64,000 bases of DNA from Rugamonas sp. A1-17 (GCA_025548565.1 JAJLPB010000016.1:1-64000); one strand, 5' to 3'; shown: positions 22,794 to 32,025, numbered from the stretch's first letter. Program-made: numbers and translations. Notes: generated by a model not told the origin, from the letters alone.

Positions 22794-25522
22794 TCGGCCA
22801 GCGCGTACCCGTCGCGGCCATTGCGTTTGGCCGCGTACAGCGCGCTGTCGGCGCGGGCCACCAGTTCGGCCGGCGTCTCGGCGTCGTGCTCCTGCAGCGC
22901 GATGCCGATGCTGGTGGTGATGCGCATCGTCTTGCCGGCGATGTGGAACGGCCGCCGCATCGCATCGATGATCTTGACCGCAAGCCGCTCGGCTTCGCCG
23001 TGGCCGTTCACCTGTTCCAGGACGATCACGAACTCGTCTCCCGCCAGCCGCGCCACGGTGTCCGAGGCGCGCACATTGCCCACCAGCCGCGAGGCGAATT
23101 CCTTCAGCACGACGTCGCCGGCGCCGTGGCCCATGGTGTCGTTGATGGTCTTGAAGTTGTCGACGTCCAGATAGGCCAGCGCCAGCGGCCTGCGATTGCG
23201 CTTGGACCGCACCAGTGCCAGTTGCAGTATCTCTTCGAACATCAGGCGGTTGGCGATGCCGGTGAGCGTGTCGATGCGGGCCAGCTGCGTCAGGCGTTCC
23301 TCGATTTCCTTCATGCGCGTGGTGTCGTGGGTGAGCGTGTAGATGCCCACCACGGCGCCGTCGGCGCCGATCTCCGGCACCAGGGTGGTTTCAAGCGCAT
23401 GCAGGCTGCCGTCGATTTGCGCCTTCAGTTCGTAGGTGGCGTTCTCGCCGCGATAGGCCTTGTCCAGATGGACCTCGGCCTGCTCATAGTGGTCGCGGCC
23501 TATGCCTTCGACCAGGTGGCGGCCTATCAGCTTGTCCGGCGCCACGCCGAACCACTGGAAGAAGGTGGCGTTGACGAACTGGAAGCGGCGCTTGTCGTCC
23601 AGGTAGGTGATCAGCACCGGCAGGTTGTCGGTCAATAGTTTCAGTCGCTTCTCGCTGGCGGCCTGGCGCAGCTCCGCGCTTTTGCGCTCGGTGATGTCGA
23701 CCACCATCAGGTACACGCCGGCGACGCTGCCGTCGGCGGCGATGTCCGGTATCAGGTCGCCCATCACCTGCTGCGGCTGGCCGTCCTTGCGGCGTTCGCG
23801 CTCGTAGTGTATGCGCTCGCCGCGCAGCGCCGCTTCGTGATACGGCGCCAGCGAGTCGGCGAATTCCTTGCCCAGCACTTCCTCCATGGTCCGGCCTATC
23901 ATCGCCTGCGGATCGAGGCCCAGCATGGTGCGGAAGTATTCGTTGGTGAAGTGGTAGCGGTTGTCGTGGTCGATATACGCGACCAGGGCGGGGATGCTGT
24001 CGGCGATCATGCGCAGGCGCTTCTCGCTGTCGGCGATCTTCTGTTCGTACAGCACGCGTTCGGTGATGTCGTGCAGGAAGGCGGTCGCGTAGTATGCGCC
24101 GCCGTGCCGCAAAGCGTTGATCGATAGTTCAACCGGGACCTCGTGGCCGTCGCGGTGCAGCGCCGTGATGCGCACGCGCGAGTTGGCCATCGGCCCGGTG
24201 CGGCCGTTGGCGACGTGCGCCATGCCGGCGATGTGCGCCGCGCGCTGGTCCGGCGGGATAATCAGGTCGGCGATGTCGCGGCCGATGGCTTCCTCGCGGC
24301 GCCAGCCGAAGCTGCGCTCGGCGGCGGCGTTCCACTTGGTGATGGTGCCGTTGCTCTGGCAACTGACGAAGGCGTCCGGCGCCTGTTCGAGGATGTTACT
24401 GATCAGGGATTCGCTTTGGCGGATGGCTTCCTGCGTCTGTTCGCGTTCCGCCATCAGCTCGTGGAAGGCGCCGCTCAATTCGCCGATTTCGTCGGCGCGC
24501 CGGCGCTGCAGCACGCCGATGCTGACCTCACCGTTGCGGATGTCGTTGATGTTGTGGCGCAGCTGTCCCAGGGGTTTGAGCAGGGTTTGGATCGCCAGCC
24601 ATGCCATCAGGCCAGCCAGCGCGGCGAAGGCGCCCGCCGCCAGCATGGCGTGGCGGCGCATTTCGATCATGGGCGCGAACGCTTCGTCGACCGGGAAGCG
24701 GGCGCCGATGATCCAGTTGGTCGTGGCCAGGTGCTTGTAGGAGTAGATGCCTTCGCTACCGTCCTTGTTGACGGCTTCGGTCCAGCCTTCGAATCCCTTG
24801 AGCGCCATTTCGGTGGCGCGGTTGTAGCCGGGCCGCGTGTTGATGTGCTCCAGCAGCCGCCTGGGATTCGGGTGGTGCAGCAGGATGCCCTGCGTGGTCA
24901 TGATGAACATGTAGCCGGTCTTGCCCGGCTTCTGGGCCGCGATCTGAGCCAGGAAGTCGGAGTCGATCAGGTCGATGGTACCGCCCAGCAGCATCACCGC
25001 CTTGCCTTGTGCGTCCAGCACCGGCTGGATGATCATGATGGCGGGGCGGCCGGACAGGATGCTCTTGAACGGCGGCGACACCACCGCGCGGCCCTCGGCC
25101 AGCACCTTGCGCAGGAAGGCGCGCGGCCGCTCGTCCAGCGCCAGCACGGCCGCGCCTTCGCCTTCGGTGTGTATCAGCACGCCGTTCTGGTTGAAGATGT
25201 GCAGGTTGAGGAATTGCTTGCGCACGACAGGATGGAGGGCCACGAAGGCGCTCATGCGCTGCGGGCCTTGGCCGGCGTCGGGCGGCACGGCGTTGGCCAG
25301 GCTGGCCAGCAGGGCTTTTTTTGTGGTGATCTGGGCGTCCACCAGGGCGGCGGCCGAGGAGAGCAGGGCGAACTGCTGGTTGCCGATCACGCCCTTCATG
25401 TCGCGCTCCGCCAGCACCAGCGCGACCCAGGTGACGATCACGGTCGCGATCAGCACCAGCATCACCACGACGGCGGTCATGCGGAACTTGAGGCTGCGCG
25501 GCAGCAGTGCTAAAACGGCCAT
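22790..25522 (-). CDS. Multi-PAS diguanylate cyclase with periplasmic sensor domain
   Basis: A 910-residue membrane sensor. TM1 (about 15-38) is followed by a periplasmic Cache-type domain (about 40-280; GYMFIMTTQGILLHHP is typical), TM2 (about 292-312), a HAMP region, three PAS domains (about 370-740; ILEQAPDAFVSCQ, SIPALVAYIDHDNRY, NLPVLITYLDDKRRF) and a C-terminal GGDEF domain (about 745-910). The signature loop is AGDEF (RLAGDEFVIVLE) rather than GGDEF, a variant usually still active. It should make cyclic-di-GMP in response to a periplasmic small molecule. The start at 25522 is chosen because the TM helix begins there; the longer reading has no support. Confidence 0.9.
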   Translation of the reverse strand: MAVLALLPRSLKFRMTAVVVMLVLIATVIVTWVALVLAERDMKGVIGNQQFALLSSAAALVDAQITTKKALLASLANAVPPDAGQGPQRMSAFVALHPVVRKQFLNLHIFNQNGVLIHTEGEGAAVLALDERPRAFLRKVLAEGRAVVSPPFKSILSGRPAIMIIQPVLDAQGKAVMLLGGTIDLIDSDFLAQIAAQKPGKTGYMFIMTTQGILLHHPNPRRLLEHINTRPGYNRATEMALKGFEGWTEAVNKDGSEGIYSYKHLATTNWIIGARFPVDEAFAPMIEMRRHAMLAAGAFAALAGLMAWLAIQTLLKPLGQLRHNINDIRNGEVSIGVLQRRRADEIGELSGAFHELMAEREQTQEAIRQSESLISNILEQAPDAFVSCQSNGTITKWNAAAERSFGWRREEAIGRDIADLIIPPDQRAAHIAGMAHVANGRTGPMANSRVRITALHRDGHEVPVELSINALRHGGAYYATAFLHDITERVLYEQKIADSEKRLRMIADSIPALVAYIDHDNRYHFTNEYFRTMLGLDPQAMIGRTMEEVLGKEFADSLAPYHEAALRGERIHYERERRKDGQPQQVMGDLIPDIAADGSVAGVYLMVVDITERKSAELRQAASEKRLKLLTDNLPVLITYLDDKRRFQFVNATFFQWFGVAPDKLIGRHLVEGIGRDHYEQAEVHLDKAYRGENATYELKAQIDGSLHALETTLVPEIGADGAVVGIYTLTHDTTRMKEIEERLTQLARIDTLTGIANRLMFEEILQLALVRSKRNRRPLALAYLDVDNFKTINDTMGHGAGDVVLKEFASRLVGNVRASDTVARLAGDEFVIVLEQVNGHGEAERLAVKIIDAMRRPFHIAGKTMRITTSIGIALQEHDAETPAELVARADSALYAAKRNGRDGYALAD

Positions 25523-25646
25523 GTTGCTCTGTTTTAAGTATGTTGAATGGAGTATTGCATACCCAGCCCCGCAAGGCCAGCGGGTACAATGCCCGCTGCA
25601 ACGAAGCCACACCGCGCCGGCTGGCGCTTTACACGGAACAGGGACT

Positions 25647-26297
25647 ATGCTGCGGGCGATTTTGTGGGATAACGATGGCGTGCTGGTGGACACCGAGCGC
25701 CTGTTTTACGAGGCGAACCGGGACCTGTTCCGGCCGCTGGGGCTGGAGTTGAGCGAACAGCACTTCTTCGACTGGTACCTGGCCGACAACTGCGGCGCGT
25801 GGCATCTGCTCGAACCCCGGCTCAGCGTCGCAGAGATCGACGCCTGGCGCGACGAGCGCAATCGCCAGTACGCGGCCACGCTGGCCGCCGAGACCATCCC
25901 GGCCATCGACGGCGTCGGCGAGGTGCTGGCCAGCCTGTCGCCGCGCCTGCGCATGGGCGTGGTGACCAGCTCCAATCGCGACCACTTCGAGATCATCCAT
26001 GACCGCCTGGATTTGCTGCCGCATTTCGAGTTCGTGCTGACCTTCGAAACCTATGCGCGCAGCAAGCCGGCGCCCGATCCCTACCTGTTGGGCCTTGAGC
26101 GGCTGGGCGTGCGCGCCGACGAGTGCCTGGTGGTGGAAGACTCGCCGCGCGGCCTGCAAGCCGCGACGGCGGCCGGCATCCGCTGCATCGTGCTGCGCAA
26201 CGAGCTCACGCGCGGCCACGACTTCCCCGGCGCCTGGCGCGTGGTGGACACCATGCCGCAGCTGCTGGCCGAGATCGAGCAACTGATCGGGGCTTAA
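25647..26297 (+). CDS. HAD-superfamily subfamily IA phosphatase
   Basis: A 216-residue HAD hydrolase of the beta-phosphoglucomutase/phosphatase type. Motif I DNDGVLVDTE (residues 8-17), motif II VVTSSNRD, motif III lysine in SKPAPDPYLL and motif IV VVEDSPRG are present, with a helical cap between motifs I and II. It should hydrolyse a small phosphorylated substrate in the cytoplasm; which one is unknown. It is divergent from the PAS-GGDEF gene. It is the last gene of high-GC character before the 26.3-29.5 kb island. Confidence 0.9.
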   Translation: MLRAILWDNDGVLVDTERLFYEANRDLFRPLGLELSEQHFFDWYLADNCGAWHLLEPRLSVAEIDAWRDERNRQYAATLAAETIPAIDGVGEVLASLSPRLRMGVVTSSNRDHFEIIHDRLDLLPHFEFVLTFETYARSKPAPDPYLLGLERLGVRADECLVVEDSPRGLQAATAAGIRCIVLRNELTRGHDFPGAWRVVDTMPQLLAEIEQLIGA

Positions 26298-26431
26298 GGC
26301 CATCTGGAATTTCGTCGTGATTCGATCGTGTTGCGCAAACCGATACTGCGATATGAGGCAGCGTCGTAGCTCGACGTGCTGGCTGCATTCAGCCGCTGTT
26401 CAGCGACTCATGGCTCATTAGGTGTTTAGAG

Positions 26432-26802
26432 ATGTCGCGCCGCTATCTGTGCGTGACCATCGACCGCTCCACGCGCTGGGTTTTCCTGCACATCTACCAC
26501 GACATGACCGACTTCAGCAGCATCGATTTTCTGCGGCGGCTGAAGGACGCATCGCCGATCAAAATCGTCAAGGTCCTGACCGACAACGGCTCACAGTTTA
26601 CAGACCGCTTCACGAGCAAGGACGAGAAACCCAGCGGCCGGTGTGTTCGATAAGGTATGCGCCGGCATGGGCATCGAGCATCGCCTAGCACCACTTAGCC
26701 ATCGGTTCAAAAACACCAATTCAGTCCCTCAAGGAATGGCAGCGACCGAAGCCCGACCTATTTGTAAAAAGGGTTTATGGACAGACGGGACTTGACAACT
26801 AG
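26432..26802 (+). pseudogene. Decayed IS481-family transposase
   Basis: The first part encodes the middle of an IS481-type integrase core (YLCVTIDRSTRWVFLHIY, VLTDNGSQFTDRF) up to about 26650. The frame then shifts and FDKVCAGMGIEHRLAPP continues in another frame. After an internal deletion, the C-terminal end TPIQSLKEWQRPKPDLFVK and QTGLDN with a stop at 26800-26802 follows. The N-terminal HTH part and both terminal repeats are missing, so it cannot function. It marks the left side of an acquired segment. The flanks (26303-26431 and 26803-27068) hold no gene that I can recognise. Confidence 0.85.
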
Positions 26803-27068
26803 CTTGCCTCGCCTATCGCAAATAATGAGCGGTCATCGTCATAGTCGTGTGACCGCAGATCGACGTGACGAAATGGCAGCCCTCCGGACCGGGCTCGACA
26901 GGGCCAGTCTGTTACTCGTTACGACAACAACTCGGTGGGTTCGAACTCGCAAACTAAACATTTATCCAATTATCGAGTTTCCATTGTTCGAACCAACTTT
27001 GGAAAATTGCAACTCTATGCTATAAGCTATATAAGAAATTGCATTTTGAAACTTCATACGCAACGATC

Positions 27069-27848
27069 ATGCGAAACTGTCTATTCTGCAACCGACCTGT
27101 TGATGGAAAGTCTCGCGCGAAAGAACATGTGCTGCGTCGGTCATGGCTTCGGCAATTGGGCCATTCCAAGTTGCGGATGTCGGGGGAGCAGCTGGAGGGT
27201 GAAGTTCTAGTTGGTCGACGTGATGCCCATGCTGACCAGATATTGGCCGGAGATGTATGCCAGCATTGCAACAACGGATGGATGGACCATCTGGATCGCC
27301 AGGTTGAGCAAATCGTTATAGGCTCAGCGCGCGAGCCGGGTGCGGCCAGCGACATTCGCCTATCCAAAATTGATGCTAGGTTAATCGGTCGGTGGCTACT
27401 CAAGGTGGCGTGCGCTCATCAGTTCACCGATTCGAAAATGCGGCGTCACATACCGTGGTCGATCCGATCAAGAATCTGCCAAGCAAATTATTTACCTCGT
27501 GGGTTTCTTGCCTTCGCCGCGAAGAGCAGCGTGAAAGACAGAAATGTCGAGTGCGTTATTCTCGATGTTTGGCCAGAAGAATGCCTAAATGCCCAGCCTC
27601 AGAGCACTCGACTAAAGTTCGCTATTCGCTACGACAACGTTATATTTGGATGTTGCTACTGGACGCAGTGGAGACCGCAATTTGTTATCCCCGAGGGATT
27701 TCTCCAGCCCCTCGTAACCTCCGGCGCAGGTGTTCGTACGTCTTCAGAATATGACCTACGTGCTGAACTTTCTGATTTTACTGCGCGATTTGGTCGGCCC
27801 CCTTCTATTTCGGAACTGGCGCTATTGGTTATTGATCTAGATATTTAG
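27069..27848 (+). CDS. HNH-like zinc-binding nuclease family protein (uncharacterised)
   Basis: A 259-residue protein. The N-terminus has the zinc-finger-like HNH pattern CLFCNRP ... KEH (as AKEHVLRRSWL) ... CQHCNNGWMD, which resembles the HNH endonuclease 5-like family where the EH and CNN residues form the bba-metal core. The remaining 180 residues are unassigned. Codon use is less GC-biased than that of the flanking genes. It lies between an IS481 remnant and a convergent second HNH-like gene, suggesting horizontal transfer. A nuclease role is inferred from the motif; defence or toxin function is speculative. The ATG at 27069 is preferred because the zinc motif begins right after it. Confidence 0.65.
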   Translation: MRNCLFCNRPVDGKSRAKEHVLRRSWLRQLGHSKLRMSGEQLEGEVLVGRRDAHADQILAGDVCQHCNNGWMDHLDRQVEQIVIGSAREPGAASDIRLSKIDARLIGRWLLKVACAHQFTDSKMRRHIPWSIRSRICQANYLPRGFLAFAAKSSVKDRNVECVILDVWPEECLNAQPQSTRLKFAIRYDNVIFGCCYWTQWRPQFVIPEGFLQPLVTSGAGVRTSSEYDLRAELSDFTARFGRPPSISELALLVIDLDI

Positions 27849-27964
27849 TTTCGTGCGATCATATTCCTCGTTGTGGCTGGCCATTATTTCGCGCCAAGGC
27901 TATGCGATGCTTTCAAAAGGAAAACCGATGGATTAAATTCTTGCGTTAATTGCTTGAGATATTA

Positions 27965-28867
27965 TCAAGTAACATTTAATGACTGATCTTCTGTGTCGCG
28001 CCATTCAAAGTACATACGATTTAAGTAACCTTCTTTTCGCGTTGCCTCTTCGGTGGCTTCTTCTTTAATAGTCCAAATTGTTTTAAATATGTCGTAATCA
28101 ATGAAGTCGAGCGCTTCTCCAACTATTATCCGATAGACCGGCATGCCTGCTAATGGAAACAATTGGAATTGAATTTCCAAATACTCGACGCCGTTGATGC
28201 TTATCCAGTCTGCCGCGTAAACCATTGAATGATCTGAGCGAGGACCGAACCCTGGCAACCCACCAACAAAAAATTCCCCTTTAGCGCGATCTCCATACAA
28301 AATAAAATCTCTAAGTAAAGGGCGAAACGGAATTCCACTATGAACTGCGTATCCATGCGCCATCTTCGCCAGAAGCCTCATAAATGAAACAATTCCAAGT
28401 TCCCTCGTGGCAACATAATCAGATGGATAAAGCTTCTTAAATTTATCATGCTTTTCTTGATCAAAAATGGAAGTTATGAACTGCCAAGTAATTTCGCCAG
28501 TTCTCAACATAGGAGTGGTATGCAAAAAAATAGACGGTTCAGGTAAAGCCGGCATTGTTAAAAACCCCGGATTGCAATCCAGAGGAACAAGTACCTCCTC
28601 CTCTTTCCCAGAATTTATCAATATCAAAGGTAATGGTTCTTTACTGTCAGAAGTAGACTTTAAACCTAAGAACTTTCTTGCGGACCAAAATAGACCTCTG
28701 GATAAAGGATTCTCTATATCGTCGTTGATGATTTTTTGGCAAATGACACAAGATGCTTTTTTAATGTAAGCAACGCCACCAAGCCATCGAGAAATAAAAT
28801 GCTCATCGCTGCTTGCTTTACCCCCGCAATAAATACAAAATCCAGCGTAGCTTGTCTCTACTTTCAT
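27965..28867 (-). CDS. Second HNH-like zinc-binding protein (uncharacterised)
   Basis: A 300-residue protein with an N-terminal CIYCGGKASSDEHFISRWL followed by CVICQK, the same CxxC-EH-CxxC order as the convergent neighbour but otherwise dissimilar. The rest has no domain I recognise. Base composition is clearly AT-rich (near 40 percent GC by eye) against about 65 percent in neighbouring genes, a strong sign of transfer. The ATG at 28867 has a GGAGG site directly upstream; the longer in-frame reading is IS5 transposase sequence, not part of this gene. Its 3' end is 116 bp from that of the other HNH-like gene. Function unknown. Confidence 0.65.
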   Translation of the reverse strand: MKVETSYAGFCIYCGGKASSDEHFISRWLGGVAYIKKASCVICQKIINDDIENPLSRGLFWSARKFLGLKSTSDSKEPLPLILINSGKEEEVLVPLDCNPGFLTMPALPEPSIFLHTTPMLRTGEITWQFITSIFDQEKHDKFKKLYPSDYVATRELGIVSFMRLLAKMAHGYAVHSGIPFRPLLRDFILYGDRAKGEFFVGGLPGFGPRSDHSMVYAADWISINGVEYLEIQFQLFPLAGMPVYRIIVGEALDFIDYDIFKTIWTIKEEATEEATRKEGYLNRMYFEWRDTEDQSLNVT

Positions 28868-28889
28868 GTATCCTCCGCTAAAAAAGACT

Positions 28890-29481
28890 ATATTTGTATC
28901 GAGCGCCGAAGTCGCCTCGAACGTCCCAGAATGCTTGACGGCCATTTCACGCAGCAGCTTGTAACATTTGTCCACGCAGGCGTGTAGCTTATAGCCAAAG
29001 TAGCTCTTGTCATACTTCTTCGTCCAGTTCACGTCGAGTGTATCCGCGAGGCGTCGACGGTCTGGGCGCCATGTGGCCGTGTGGATGCAGTTGCTGCCGG
29101 ACTTGCTCGAACACCAGCGTGCCGACGCCAGCCTGGGCCAGTTGGTCGCGGAACCGCCAGATCGTCTCAGTGTCGGGGGATGCTACTGCTTTTGGTCAGA
29201 TCCAAAAAATGCAAGAAGCTGCGGCGGTCCAGGAACTGATATTCCAGCGCGTCGTCGGCCAAGTTGTAGAGCTGTTGGAGCACCTGGATTTTGACCATCA
29301 ACAAAATCGGATACGGTGGCCAGCCACCCTTGGCGCGCGACGGCCTCGGTACTGCGGCGCCAATGCTGGCGGCCAACGCCTCGAAGTCCATACGCTTTGT
29401 TAAACCGACCAGCGGATCGCCGATCTTGGTACGTCTGTGTTCGTGTTTATGCTCCGCAAACAGGACGATCCGTGACTTCAT
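28890..29481 (-). pseudogene. Decayed IS5-family transposase
   Basis: The N-terminal part, read from 29481, matches IS5-type transposases (FAEHKHEHRRTKIGDP, QQLYNLADDALEYQFLDRRS). After a frame break the sequence TIWRFRDQLAQAGVGTLVFE continues, then a deletion removes the DDE middle part, and WTKKYDKSYFGYKLHACVDK resumes in another frame before ending at about 28893. The C-terminal third is lost, and the AT-rich HNH-like gene begins just past the break. No intact terminal repeats were found. It marks the right side of the small island. Confidence 0.85.
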
Positions 29482-29563
29482 TGTCGCTTGTACTGGTTGG
29501 TCGTAGCCGATGCCAGAATTTTACCGTGTCCAGCCGCTAGGCGACAGGTTTTTAGAGGTCGCC

Positions 29564-30835
29564 TTAACGGCCGGCCGACGAGTGCCGTGCTGCCGATGGC
29601 GCTTCCAGCGCAGCGAACTGTTCGTGTGCCTGGCCTACGCTGCGTCGGGTCGCCTTGATCGGCTTGACGCTGGCGCTCCGGTGCGTACCCGCATCGCCCA
29701 CCAGCTTGAACACGCCGACCGCGCCTTGCAGATGCGTCGCCTGGTCGCGCAGGGTGGCGGCAGCCGCCGTTGCCTGCTCCACCAGCGCCGCGTTCTGCTG
29801 CGTGGTCTGGTCCATTTCGGCGATGGCGCCGTTGATGTGCTCAATGCCGGACAGCTGCTCCTGGCTGGCGGCGGCGATGTCGCTCATGATGTCGGTGACG
29901 CGGCGCACGCTGGCGACGATCTCCGTCATCGTCGCGCCGGCCTGGTCGACCAGCCTGGCGCCGGCGTCGACCTGGCCGACCGAGTCGCCGATCAAGCCCT
30001 TGATTTCGCGGGCCGCCGCGGCCGAGCGTTGCGCCAGGTTACGCACCTCGTTGGCCACCACGGCGAAGCCGCGCCCCTGTTCGCCGGCGCGGGCCGCTTC
30101 CACGGCGGCGTTGAGCGCCAGGATGTTGGTCTGGAAGGCGATGCCGTCGATGACGGCGATGATGTCAACGATCTTGCGTGCCGAGGCGTTGATCGAGGCC
30201 ATGGTGTCGACCACCTGCGCCACCACCGCGCCGCCCTGGCCGGCGACGGCGGAGGCCGATACCGCCAACTGGTTGGCCTGCAGCGCGTTGGCGGCGTTCT
30301 GCTTGACGGTGGAGGTGAGTTCCTCCATCGACGACGCGGTCTCTTCCAGCGAGCCGGCCTGGCGCTCGGTGCGTTCCGACAGGTCCATATTGCCGGCGGC
30401 GATTTCCGACGACGCGGTGCCGATGGCCTCGGTGCCGCCGCGCACTTCCGACACGATGCTGATCAGGCTGGCGTTCATCTCCTTCAGCGCGGCCGACAGC
30501 TGGCCGATCTCGTCCCGGGAGCGGATCTCGATGTTGGAGCTGAGGTCGCCGCCGGCCACGGTGCGCGCCACCCGCACCGCGTGGCGGATCGGGCTGACGA
30601 TGCCGCGCGTGATGTACCACGCGGTGAACAGGCTGAGCGCGCCGCCGGCCACGCCCAGCGCGATCATCAGCGTGCTGTAGAAGGACGCGATCTGCTGCGC
30701 GTTGCCGGAGGCGTGCTCGATGCTGGTGGCGCGCAGGCCGGCCGAGCCCACCGCGACCACCACGGCAAGCATCAACGTTGTTAATGAGAAGGCAATGGTC
30801 AGGCGCTGGCCTATCTTGATGTCGGCAATCTTCAT
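29564..30835 (-). CDS. Methyl-accepting chemotaxis protein lacking a periplasmic sensor domain
   Basis: A 423-residue chemoreceptor. TM1 (about 12-33) and TM2 (about 53-75) are separated by only some 20 residues, so the usual 150-residue four-helix periplasmic domain is absent. HAMP (about 76-130) and the signalling domain (about 150-380) are intact, with the hairpin tip region IAFQTNILALNAAVEAARAG and EVRNLAQRSAAAAREIK. Methylation-type helices TASSMEELTSTVKQNAANA are present. It should couple to CheA/CheW, but what it senses is unclear; membrane state or an interacting protein are options. It lies next to the IS5 remnant. The start at 30835 begins at the conserved MKIADIKIGQRL. Confidence 0.9.
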   Translation of the reverse strand: MKIADIKIGQRLTIAFSLTTLMLAVVVAVGSAGLRATSIEHASGNAQQIASFYSTLMIALGVAGGALSLFTAWYITRGIVSPIRHAVRVARTVAGGDLSSNIEIRSRDEIGQLSAALKEMNASLISIVSEVRGGTEAIGTASSEIAAGNMDLSERTERQAGSLEETASSMEELTSTVKQNAANALQANQLAVSASAVAGQGGAVVAQVVDTMASINASARKIVDIIAVIDGIAFQTNILALNAAVEAARAGEQGRGFAVVANEVRNLAQRSAAAAREIKGLIGDSVGQVDAGARLVDQAGATMTEIVASVRRVTDIMSDIAAASQEQLSGIEHINGAIAEMDQTTQQNAALVEQATAAAATLRDQATHLQGAVGVFKLVGDAGTHRSASVKPIKATRRSVGQAHEQFAALEAPSAARHSSAGR

Positions 30836-31005
30836 GTCTCGTCTTTTATTGTGTTTGTGAGTACCGGTATTTGCTCCGGGGAACAGAAAGTGTATCAGCG
30901 AACGGTCGTGCGAATCTATAATTTTTAGCAATATTTCGCTGGCGTGCGACGACAGTGTTGCGCTTTGGGTAGGATGGTCCGTGCAAACAGAGTAAGGAGA
31001 TGATC

Positions 31006-31239
31006 GTGCCTAAAGGAGCGAGTCCCAAGCGCGAGCGCGAATACAAGGAACTGGAGCACAAATTCGAGAAGGAAGGCCGCTATCCGGGCCGGGAGGAAGA
31101 GGTCGCGGCCCGCATCGTCAACAAGCAAAGGGCCGAGGCAGGAGAGACCAAGGACGCCAAGTCCCAGGCGCCCCGGGGCGGCACCGGACACCGGCGCGCC
31201 AACACCACGCGCACCGCCCGCCGCAACAAGGCGTCGTGA
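31006..31239 (+). CDS. Small basic KGAS-type protein (labelled plasmid stabilisation in relatives)
   Basis: A 77-residue highly charged protein starting PKGASPKREREYKELEHKF and containing ARIVNKQRAEAGETK and a basic tail. Similar short proteins in betaproteobacteria are often labelled plasmid stabilisation protein without experimental basis. A GTG at 31006 is chosen as start because AAGGAG lies six bases upstream; the ATG at 31000 would sit directly on that site. No signal peptide or membrane segment. Function unknown; binding to nucleic acid is plausible from its charge. Confidence 0.75.
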   Translation: MPKGASPKREREYKELEHKFEKEGRYPGREEEVAARIVNKQRAEAGETKDAKSQAPRGGTGHRRANTTRTARRNKAS

Positions 31240-31256
31240 CGGTGGCCTTTATCATA

Positions 31257-31391
31257 TTTTTCACCGGCTGGCTACAAAACGATGTAAAATAGTAAGCAGT
31301 GTTGTTGCATTTGAAATATAAACTCAGCCTCTGGTAGGGCGGATGTTTGGAAGGGCTGGAGCCGTCGCGGTTCCAGCCCTTTTTGTTTTTT
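31257..31391 (+). ncRNA. Candidate small RNA ending in a strong intrinsic terminator
   Basis: Between two convergent genes lies a transcribed-looking unit. A possible -10 TAAAAT lies near 31285-31290 with a poor -35. About 60 bases of AT-richer sequence follow and then a strong terminator: a 10-bp stem AAGGGCTGGA/TCCAGCCCTT (31351-31381) with an 11-nt loop, followed by a T-rich run to 31391. The terminator could simply end the 31006-31239 transcript, so the small-RNA reading is tentative. I recognise no known RNA family. Confidence 0.4.
31351..31391 (+). terminator. Rho-independent terminator
   Basis: The stem AAGGGCTGGA/TCCAGCCCTT closes an 11-nt loop and is followed by TTTTGTTTTTT. Orientation is plus, downstream of the small basic protein gene and reaching the stop codon of the convergent LysE-family gene. 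Confidence 0.9.
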
Positions 31392-32025
31392 ACGGCGCGA
31401 TCCAGGCCTGGCTGGCGCTCAGTACTGCCGTCAATATCAGCAGCGCGCCCATGACGCGGGCGGCGACTGTGGCGGCGGCCGGGTGCGAGGCAAACCATCC
31501 GCTGGCGCCGCTGGCGGCATAGGCCAGCGCGCCATAGACGCCCAGCTGGGTCAGCGCGGTGATGCCGCCCAACACGCCGGACTGGACCCACAGCGGCCCC
31601 TGGCCCGGCTTGAGGAACTGCGGAAAGATCGCCAGCATGAAAATGTAAGCCTTGGGGTTGAGCAGGCTGGTGGTCAGGGCCCGGCGGAAGATGACGGCGT
31701 CCGCCATCGCCTCGGCGTCCGGTGTCGGATGGAAGATGCTGTCGCTGCGCAGCAGGCTGTAGCCCATCCAGGCGATGTAGACCGCGCCCGCCAGCAGCAT
31801 GATCCTGAACAGCGGCGGCCAGCATTGCAGCACCACGGCCACGCCCAGCGCGCCCATGCACAGGTGGCAGAAGCCGCCCGCGATGATGCCGCCGACCGCC
31901 GCCATCCCCGAGCGGCGTCCGCCCAGCATCGAACTGCCCATGACGAAGGCCATGTCCAGGCCGGGCAGGGCGATCACTCCGAATACGACGACAAAATACA
32001 GCCACAGATTGGCGGTTTGACTCAT
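31390..32025 (-). CDS. LysE/RhtB-family amino acid exporter
   Basis: A 211-residue inner-membrane protein with about six hydrophobic segments, typical of the LysE/RhtB family that exports amino acids such as lysine, threonine or homoserine lactone. Visible family features are VIALPGLDMAFVMGSSM in TM1, GGIIAGGFCHL, AGAVYIAWMGYSLLR and TTSLLNPKAYIFMLAIFPQF. It is divergent from a WYL regulator across 85 bp, which probably controls it. The substrate is not predictable from sequence. Confidence 0.9.
   Translation of the reverse strand: MSQTANLWLYFVVVFGVIALPGLDMAFVMGSSMLGGRRSGMAAVGGIIAGGFCHLCMGALGVAVVLQCWPPLFRIMLLAGAVYIAWMGYSLLRSDSIFHPTPDAEAMADAVIFRRALTTSLLNPKAYIFMLAIFPQFLKPGQGPLWVQSGVLGGITALTQLGVYGALAYAASGASGWFASHPAAATVAARVMGALLILTAVLSASQAWIAP

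Noticed and set aside
26933..26950. Sequence GGTGGGTTCGAACTCGC resembling the T-arm of a tRNA.
   Set aside because: The stem does not pair (GGTGG against CTCGC) and no acceptor, D or anticodon arms fit upstream, so it is not a tRNA or a clear attachment site.
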